Positions 58,402 to 64,000 of a stretch of 64,000 nt of DNA are shown here, piece after piece (the first letter of the stretch is position 1; every line of letters starts with the position of its first letter). The position numbers and the translations under genes are program-made. This DNA is from Rhynchopus sp. YZ270_cl-10 (taxonomy: Eukaryota > Euglenozoa > Diplonemea > Diplonemida > Diplonemidae), in the NCBI GenBank assembly GCA_964035575.1, contig OZ037897.1, positions 682,001-746,000 of the forward strand, read 5' to 3'. Below the pieces are notes generated by a model that was not told where the DNA came from, did no database searches, and saw only the letters and a program-made list of their open reading frames with translations.

Positions 58402-59220
58402 TCACACCTCCTGCCCCCCTCCCTCTGCCCCGACCTGCGCTAGTTCTTCTCCCTCTGCCCCCACCGCGCTACCCTCACCTTCGTGTGATCCGCCGTCCTT
58501 CTCAGGACTCGGTGGTGGTGATGTTTGGGGTGTAATTTGATTGTGTACTCCTTTCAGCCACTTCCGAATACCGAACTCCTTATCGAGACCATAAATATCT
58601 AGCCCTGCCGCTACACACATCTCTAGATGTGCATAAAGCACGAACCTGTGGGGATTCGAGTGTAGTGTCACTTGTTCCCCATGAAGGGGTCCACCTACGA
58701 CCTTCCAGTTTTTGCAATCATCTGCCTTGGCCCCCTCAGACGGGATGAAAGACATTTCAAGGTAATCGAACAATGAATGGCAAGACGGTTTGCCTCGGTA
58801 GTCTGTATCTCCTTCGGATACATCATCGTCTTTGGTGCCGCACAGGGCGAGATAGTTCCTTACTTCCGTATGGTCTCGAATATGCAGTTCAGGCATGGAG
58901 TACACTCCTGATGAGGGTAACAGACGGGCCATTTTAACTTTGTTATAATTCTTCGTGAACTCGGTATTTTCTGTTTGAGTAAATCCACAAACATAACATG
59001 TGGTGCCCAACTGACTGCGTAGCCGGTCTGTTTTACCTTGACTTCTTTGTGATGACTCTGTATCAAGAGGTGCCCAATTAGACTTTGCGCAAACGACGCG
59101 TATATCCATCTGCGCCACCATTTCAGCTTCAATCGTCATCTGCTGCGTCTTCTGGCGCTCCTGTTCCAAATAATATTCTTGCAGAATACCCAGGCGCTTC
59201 AACCACTCTGCATCAGCTGC
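58402..59220 (-). CDS. Last exon of a hypothetical CxxC protein (272 aa)
   Basis: The exon follows the acceptor CACATACAG, in phase 0, and runs 272 codons to a stop. It begins AADAEWLKRLGILQEYYLEQ, a helical stretch, then has CYVCGF (a zinc-binding-like pair) and an ordinary globular part (LFDYLEMSFIPSEG, LYAHLEMCVAAGLDIYGLDK). A Pro/Glu/Gly-rich tail ends it. The 5' part is missing. The upstream exon at 60813-60463 ends in phase 0 with LARLEDELE, also helical, and would join in frame, giving a 389-aa zinc-finger/coiled-coil protein. That would place another same-strand gene inside a 1.24-kb intron, so I keep them apart. The family is unknown. Confidence 0.6.
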   Translation of the reverse strand, partial: AADAEWLKRLGILQEYYLEQERQKTQQMTIEAEMVAQMDIRVVCAKSNWAPLDTESSQRSQGKTDRLRSQLGTTCYVCGFTQTENTEFTKNYNKVKMARLLPSSGVYSMPELHIRDHTEVRNYLALCGTKDDDVSEGDTDYRGKPSCHSLFDYLEMSFIPSEGAKADDCKNWKVVGGPLHGEQVTLHSNPHRFVLYAHLEMCVAAGLDIYGLDKEFGIRKWLKGVHNQITPQTSPPPSPEKDGGSHEGEGSAVGAEGEELAQVGAEGGGQEV

Positions 59221-59306
59221 CTGTATGTGTGTGGAAAATGAATGTACAATGAACAGAAACAACAAAATAAAATACAAAATTGTGCTCAACACACATGTTA
59301 CGAATG

Positions 59307-59396
59307 GCACGACGTTGAAGTAAAAGACTTTACTTGTGGTTTTACATGTAATTTTACTTGTGAAAATAGTTTACTTGTGGCACACGTAAAAACGTA
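59307..59396. mobile_element. Element E, truncated copy 2
   Basis: GCACGACGTTGAAGTAAAAG, ACTTTACTTGTGGTTTTACA and GTGGCACACGTAAAAACGTA match 35021-35186. It breaks off where the GACCTATTAT palindrome begins. Confidence 0.65.
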
Positions 59397-59404
59397 AACT
59401 TCGC

Positions 59405-59475
59405 ATAAAGGGGGGGTGGACCTATTATCCGGGTAGACCTATTATCCCTAGGATAATAGGTCCCCTTGTTTTGGA
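59405..59475. repeat. GACCTATTAT palindrome
   Basis: AAAGGGGGGGTGGACCTATT then GGATAATAGGTCCCC. A relative of 1823-1890. Confidence 0.6.
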
Positions 59476-59521
59476 GTTAACTTTTAACTTTTTAACTTTT
59501 GGGATGATAAAAATTTTTTTA

Positions 59522-60013
59522 TTAAAAATTTGGGGTGGGATTCTGGCGTTCGGCCAGTTTGCGTGCTCGCTTTGATGCCGGTTTTTCCGGCGCAGGCTGC
59601 AGCAAGGCCATCTTCCTTCCTGGCGTTGCAGCTGGGGCAGAGCGTGCTGAGGATGAGGGTGGGGCTGGTTGGGCAGGTTGGGCTGCTTGTACTTCTGCTG
59701 CTGGGGCATCTATCTCCATCACCTCAGAGTCCGCAGAGCTGTCCGGCTGCTCCACCTCCAAGACCTTTTCCTTCACCTGCAGCAGCTCCTCCTTCACCTC
59801 GTCTTTGCGCACCTTTGCCTTTTGCGCTGAATATCGCATCCAGGTGCTTTTTTCCCTTCGGGAGGGCTTTTGGCGGCTTTGCCACCAAAAGCCGTCGTCC
59901 TCGGTCTCGTCGTCTTCAATCGCCATCACGGCCTCCCGGAGAGCTTCCAGAGGTTCCGCAACACGCTCGCTAGCGCCGCAGGCGCACGGTACTTTACTTT
60001 TTTCTTTCGCCAT
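59522..60013 (-). CDS. Hypothetical charged protein (163 aa)
   Basis: A 163-aa frame from ATG to a TAA that overlaps an AATAAA polyadenylation-like signal. It reads MAKEKSKVPCACGASERVAE, an acidic patch (AIEDDETEDDGFWW), basic KKA-type stretches, a helical part (VRKDEVKEELLQVKEKVLEV), an Ala/Pro-rich linker and a basic end (PASKRARKLAERQ). The first 14 residues and the ATG come from the dispersed H12 repeat, so the native start may lie downstream or in an upstream exon; GCGCTAG just after the repeat is a possible acceptor. No known domain. It is probably nuclear, given the basic tail. Confidence 0.5.
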   Translation of the reverse strand: MAKEKSKVPCACGASERVAEPLEALREAVMAIEDDETEDDGFWWQSRQKPSRREKSTWMRYSAQKAKVRKDEVKEELLQVKEKVLEVEQPDSSADSEVMEIDAPAAEVQAAQPAQPAPPSSSARSAPAATPGRKMALLQPAPEKPASKRARKLAERQNPTPNF

Positions 60014-60025
60014 GCTGCATTCCGC
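59970..60025 (-). repeat. H12 repeat overlapping a start codon
   Basis: GCGCCGCAGGCGCACGGTAC then TTCTTTCGCCATGCTGCAT. It matches 3583-3637, which has CGCCACGCTGCAT: the ATG of the 163-aa frame corresponds to CGTG there. Confidence 0.65.
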
Positions 60026-60208
60026 CTTTCCGGTAAAATGGAAGAAAATTTTCTTCTACGAGTAGAATTCTGTGGGGGCAGGCGAGAGGCGGGTCGGAGC
60101 CCCGCCCCTCAGTTACCCCCACCCCAGCCCCAATCCAAAACCCAAATTACCTCCCCACAAAGTTGCACCACACTGTGCATCTCCAGTGCCGAAAATTGCA
60201 ACCCCAAG

Positions 60209-60428
60209 ACACACATGTTGCGAATGGGTCATGCTAGAAAGATAAAAGAAAAAGTGGGTGCAGAAAGCAAGTAGACTACTCGCCATGCCTCCAAAAGGTC
60301 CAAGGTTCCCTCCGCCACACAGACAGTACAACCACATGTAATGACTCAACTCAAAGGTTAAGTGAATACAAACTACAAAGAGTTCTACACAACATACATG
60401 TTGCGAATGGGTCATGCTAGAAAAATAA
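60209..60428 (-). repeat. Direct repeat with splice-like borders
   Basis: Two copies (60209-60245, 60392-60428) of a segment that on the minus strand reads TTTCTAG, CATGACCCATTCGCAACAT, then GTATGT or GTGTGT. Each looks like acceptor, 19-nt exon, donor. A third, shorter match is at about 59.29 kb. Confidence 0.5.
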
Positions 60429-60462
60429 AACAAAAAATGGGCGTAATAATAAAGGGAAATAC

Positions 60463-60813
60463 CTCCAGCTCATCCTCGAGTCTGGCGAGGCGTTTGAACA
60501 CTCCGATAATTGCATCCTCGTCGCCGTTGTAGAAGATCTCACCACTGAAGTCCTCCTGGAAACCGGGTGTCTCGTTGTCGTATTGGCTGCGAGCCTTCTT
60601 CCTAATACCGTTGATCTCTTTCTGCAGATTATCTGCCTTTTCCTTCAATTCGCGTACCTCGCGCTCTGCGGTAGACACGTTGGTGGGTTGTTGTGGAGAG
60701 TGTTCATGCTGTACAGAGGATGAGGACGTGGCAACCATGCAGTCGTTCTTGTGGGCTTCACACTGATCTTTGGTGATGAACTGCATCTCACACTTAGGAC
60801 ACGTGTGAGCCAT
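60463..60813 (-). CDS. First exon of a C2HC zinc-finger/coiled-coil protein
   Basis: A 117-codon exon from ATG to a GTATTT donor, in phase 0. A C2HC finger (Cys5, Cys8, His21, Cys25) opens the protein: MAHTCPKCEMQF...HKNDC. After a Ser-rich linker there is a predicted coiled coil (TAEREVRELKEKADNLQKEI). A globular stretch (QEDFSGEIFYNGDEDAIIGV) and a second helix ending LARLEDELE follow. Without splicing the frame runs only 16 more hydrophobic residues. The next exon may be 59220-58402. ACGACAG lies 8 nt before the ATG. Confidence 0.6.
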
Positions 60814-60865
60814 GCGAATTACTGTCGTATTCGAAAGGTACGGGGTTGTGAATAGGAGGGAGATA

Positions 60866-60930
60866 AAGGGGGGGTAGACCTATTATTACAGTAGACCTAT
60901 TATTCCGTAATAATAGGTCCACCGTTTTTG
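60866..60930. repeat. GACCTATTAT palindrome
   Basis: AAAGGGGGGGTAGACCTATT, then CGTAATAATAGGTCCACC. It is followed by TAAACTTTTGAAAG-type inverse repeats. Confidence 0.6.
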
Positions 60931-61009
60931 GCCTTTTATTTAAAGTTTAACTTTTGAAAGTTTAAAAAATTTTAAGTTTAACTGTAATAATAGGTGTGAC
61001 CCTAAGGTG

Positions 61010-61240
61010 GTAGGGTGGGTTGGCGGTGTGAGAACCATGCGTGGGCCACACACGGCATGCGTTTGGCAACCACACGTTGTGGTTAACGCCTGCATAGCAT
61101 GTGCAGAGCGTTGTGTGTAACGCAAAGACACAAGGGGGTTTGCCCATGGGGACGAGTTTGAGCAGCCCACCGAAGGTGGGCTGCGTTTGGTAACCACTCG
61201 TTCCCTTGCTTGGGTTCCTTTTTTGCGTTTGGTAACCTCG
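61010..61240. repeat. Repeat shared with the 62.75-63.92 kb element
   Basis: GCAGCCCACCGAAGGTGGGC and GGTTAACGC-type sequence with GCGTTGTGTGTA also occur at 63.44-63.60 kb inside the TIR element. It includes a stem GCCCACC/GGTGGGC. Confidence 0.55.
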
Positions 61241-61386
61241 TAGCCTTGCTTGGGTTCCTTTCGTTGCGTACAGATCGGTTGCGTTGTGCTGGTTGTGTTT
61301 GTTGGCACATGTTCGTGGGTACCTGTTGGTTTCTTTTCAGATCTTTGCATACCACGATCAAGAGGGAGTGGTAAGGATTAGCAAAA

Positions 61387-61599
61387 CTAAATTGCATCAA
61401 GGATACAACTGAGCTCGTTGTCGCTGTCGATCTCCAAAGGCTCTATCACATCGTGATCGAGGTCAACGACAGGGATCGGCTCATCTTCCATCTCCACATC
61501 CACATCCAGAGACTCATCCAGAGACTCATCCAGATCCACGTATTGAGGTTCTGGTTTAGGCGGTGCAGACACAATCACAGGAGAGTCAGAGCCAGACAT
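61387..61599 (-). CDS. Small acidic protein (70 aa)
   Basis: A 70-aa frame, MSGSDSPVIVSAPPKPEPQY then a tandem DESLDESLD and further Asp/Glu-rich sequence to a TAA. Strongly acidic, with no Lys except in the PKPEP stretch. TCCTGTCAG lies upstream as a possible acceptor. It could be a complete gene or one exon. No family is recognised. Confidence 0.45.
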   Translation of the reverse strand: MSGSDSPVIVSAPPKPEPQYVDLDESLDESLDVDVEMEDEPIPVVDLDHDVIEPLEIDSDNELSCILDAI

Positions 61600-61734
61600 G
61601 TTTTAAAAGTTGGAATGATTTTGTCTTGTAATCCTGACAGGACTATTGACTATGTGGGGGCGGTAAGGGTGGAATAGGGGGTAATAGGTGGAAGAGGTGT
61701 AATAGTGGTTAAATAGCGCTTAAATAGCACTGTA

Positions 61735-61840
61735 ATAATAGGTCATTAAACTTTTCAAAAGTTAAACTTTTTTGGGATTTTTCAGGAAAAAAAAATTTTT
61801 TAAGGTGTAATAATAGGTCTGCTCCCCCTTTAAGGGGTTG
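61735..61840. repeat. GACCTATTAT palindrome, large copy
   Basis: TGTAATAATAGGTC occurs twice, with TAAACTTTTCAAAAGTTAAA between and CTCCCCCTTTAAGGGG at the end. Confidence 0.5.
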
Positions 61841-62109
61841 TGTATCCTATTGGCGGAATGATAAAATAAACGTCGGAAGTGGGGTGTGCAGTGTGGGTGG
61901 CGTAAAAGGAGTGCGTACGATGGGCAATGGGATTGTTATTTAGCTTCTCATCATTAGTAATTTCCAATAAACATTTCCTCACAACTTACCAGTAAAAGAA
62001 GGCGTTCCTGCTGTGGGAACAGGAATCAATTCGGGTGCATGATGTATACTACAATACCAAACTTTTGATAACCACGCAAGGGTTGGCAACACACTTGCTT
62101 CTGCAACAG

Positions 62110-62752
62110 CCCGTTGAGAAGCGTGCCTTTTGTTCGCGTTGAAACAGCCCGTTCAAAAGCGTGCCTTTTGTTCGCGTTGAAACAGCCCGTTCAAAAGCGT
62201 GCCTTAAGTACGCGTTGAAACAGCCCGTACAGAAGCGTGCCTTTTGTTCGCGTTGAAACAGCCCGTTCTAAAGCGTGCCTTTTGTACGCGTTGAAACAGC
62301 CCGTTCAAAAGCGTGCCTTTTGTTCGCGTTGAAACAGCCCGTTCTAAAGCGTGCCTTTTGTACGCGTTGAAACAGCCCGTTCAGAAGCGTGCCTTTTGTA
62401 CGCGTTGAAACAGGCCGTTCCAAAGCGTGCCTTTTGTACGCGTTGAAACAACCCGTTCCAAAGCGTGCCTTTTGTACGCGTTGAAACAGCCCGTTCAGAA
62501 GCGTGCCTTTTGTACGCGTTGAAACAGGCCGTTCCAAAGCGTGCCTTTTGTACGCGTTGAAACAACCCGTTCCAAAGCGTGCCTTTTGTACGCGTTGAAA
62601 CAGCCCGTTCAGAAGCGTGCCTTTTGTACGCGTTGAAACAGCCCGTTGAGAAGCGTGCCTGTTGTTCGCGTTGAAACAGCCCGTTGAGAAGCGTGCCTGT
62701 TGTTCGCGTTTAAAAAGCCCGTTCAAAAGCGTGCCTTTTGTTCGCGTTGAAA
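62110..62752 (+). repeat. 38-bp tandem repeat array
   Basis: About 17 direct units of 38 bp, without spacers. The unit contains GTTGAAACAGCCCGTTC and AAAGCGTGCCTTTTGTTCGC-like words, with TTCAAAAG, TTCAGAAG, TTCCAAAG and TTGAGAAG variants. Neighbouring units share variants, and a two-to-three-unit higher-order pattern is visible. The minus-strand open frame through it exists only because the unit lacks stops in all three phases. Confidence 0.9.
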
Positions 62753-63919
62753 CAAGGCTCTGATGAGGCCCAGGCCTCCCGGCCGGGAGGCCCGGCCTCC
62801 CAGGCCTCCCGGCCTCCCAAAAAAAAATTTTTTTTTTCGACATCACAAAATTTTTCACCAAAAAAAAAAAAAAATTTTTTTTTTGGGAGTGGGCGATTTC
62901 GGAAAAAAAAATCCAAAAAAAAAAATCCAAAAAAAACCATCACAGACGGTCCAGTAGCGACGTAAGCAAAATCCATATTTTTTTGCCGAATTTTGCTAAG
63001 TACCCGAAAATTTTTCCTAAGGAAAAAAAAAAAAAAAGTTCCGCAGATGTCACCGGAAAAAAAATTCTAGAAAACACTTGTGTTTTCTAGTTTTTAAAGG
63101 TTGCTCTTCACGCCGCCCCCCAGTCTAACACCCCTATCTAACCCCCCCCTGGTGGATCCGACCAAAAACCGGTTTTTTTTAGAGGGTGTAGAAGCTTCGC
63201 CCAGCTCAAAAAGCTGTTTCTTTGGAAAGATCGGACACTTTTTGGGGCGTGTATAACTCAGTTTGAGCTGGGAGCCCTTAGAGACCCTGACACCAGGGTG
63301 TCACGAGTACCCCTTTTATACACGTGTTTCTTAAGGCTTCTACAGGGTTCTACAGGCAAAACAGGCGTTTTGGCCAAAAACCCGGTTTTTCAGGCAGGTA
63401 ACCGGGTTTCCGGCTTCGGAAACGTGCCAGCGAGCTGTGAGAAACATGCATGGGTCACACACAACACGAGTTGCAGCAGCCCACCGAAGGTGGGCTGCGT
63501 TTGGTAGCCACACGATACGGTTAACGCGTGTATCGCATATGCATAGCGTTGTGTGTATCGTATACGAAGACCGTAGTGTGTAACGCACGTGTAGACCGTT
63601 CCGTTATCACAACCACACGAGCCAGCGAAGTGTCACAGCGGCGCAGGTGTTGCGTTAACGCGATGGCGGTAAACCCGTAGCATGCTTTCGTACAGATCGC
63701 TACGTACACATCCGTTGCCTTGCGTTGCATGCGTTACGCCGCACACGAAACGTGTATCGTATACGTAGAGCGTAACGTGCAAACCAGACACATACCGTTT
63801 GACACACCAGCCAGCGAAGTGTTTTCAAGACCGTCAACTCAAATTTTTTTTTTGGGAGGCCGGGAGGCCTGGGAGGCCGGGCCTCCCGGCCGGGAGGCCT
63901 GGGCCTCATCAGAGCCTTG
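62753..63919. mobile_element. 1,167-bp TIR element inserted in the 38-bp array
   Basis: The ends are long inverted repeats beginning CAAGGCTCTGATGAGGCCC, followed by GC-rich GGCCTCCCGGCCGGGAGGCC words, then an A/T tract. GTTGAAA, part of the array unit, is duplicated at 62746-62752 and 63920-63926, and the array resumes in register after it. There is no transposase. A 7- or 8-bp target and CAAGG ends would suit hAT-type elements; this is inference. Confidence 0.9.
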
Positions 63920-64000
63920 GTTGAAACAGCCCGTTGAGAAGAGTGCCTGTTGTTCGTGTTGAAACAGCCCGTTCAAAAGCGTGCCTTTTGTTCGCGTTGA
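63920..64000 (+). repeat. 38-bp tandem array, continued
   Basis: At least two more units after the inserted element, up to and probably beyond the window edge. Confidence 0.85.

Noticed and set aside
62268-62930. 220-codon repeat protein on the minus strand of the 38-bp array
   Set aside because: 38 bp is not a multiple of three; the frame cycles through all phases of one DNA unit, so the protein repeat is a by-product of a satellite.
62110-64000. CRISPR-like array
   Set aside because: Units abut directly without spacers, and the genome is eukaryotic.

Overview
This looks like nuclear DNA of a single-celled eukaryote. It has GT-AG spliceosomal introns (mostly GTATG-type donors), a peroxisomal AAA ATPase (PEX6), a snoRNP-assembly protein (NUFIP1-like), half-size ABCG transporters and small N-acylated proteins. 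It also has very many A/T homopolymer tracts and many non-autonomous transposon-like palindromes. I cannot name the organism. Peroxin content argues against anaerobic lineages that lack peroxisomes, and the standard stop codons are used.

Layout. 1-6.0 kb is gene-free and full of short hairpin repeats. 6.0-17.8 kb holds three tandem, intronless 625-aa ABCG genes, all on the minus strand. Each sits in a duplicated unit with shared 5' and 3' flanks, and later TIR-element insertions separate the units. 19.0-22.9 kb is an eight-exon minus-strand gene whose exons join in frame into a 701-aa low-complexity protein (globular N-terminus, RG/D-rich, GK-rich, His-rich, PQ-rich). 24.4-25.3 kb is a C2HC zinc-finger gene fragment. 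25.4-35.6 kb has no recognisable gene: hairpin repeats, a nest of three TIR elements at 29.7-30.5 kb and a 1.19 kb foldback palindrome at 31.6-32.8 kb. 35.6-36.4, 40.1-40.6 and 45.4-45.8 kb hold three unlinked small genes for MGxC-type (myristoylation/palmitoylation) proteins. 41.4-44.6 kb is a dense array of hairpin cassettes. 46.1-49.1 kb is a 2.97 kb TIR element.

49.3-52.0 kb is PEX6, 52.9-53.7 kb is the 3' end of a spliced gene, and 54.5-56.1 kb is the NUFIP1-like gene. 56.4-57.4 kb is a perfect 1,020 bp (ACAGT)n satellite seeded inside a transposon fragment. 57.7-61.6 kb holds several small minus-strand genes. 62.1-64.0 kb is a 38-bp tandem array split by a 1,167 bp TIR element with a target duplication.

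The most striking feature is a superfamily of roughly 35-70 bp hairpin cassettes, dozens in this window, in intergenic DNA and inside introns. They fall into several sequence families. The best-paired ones share a CCTC-type loop and keep their stems through paired changes, and they usually sit between A- or T-tracts. I do not recognise them as any described RNA or repeat class. Nearly all genes are on the minus strand. Many start codons lie just downstream of a pyrimidine tract ending in AG, which suggests 5'-UTR introns or trans-splicing.
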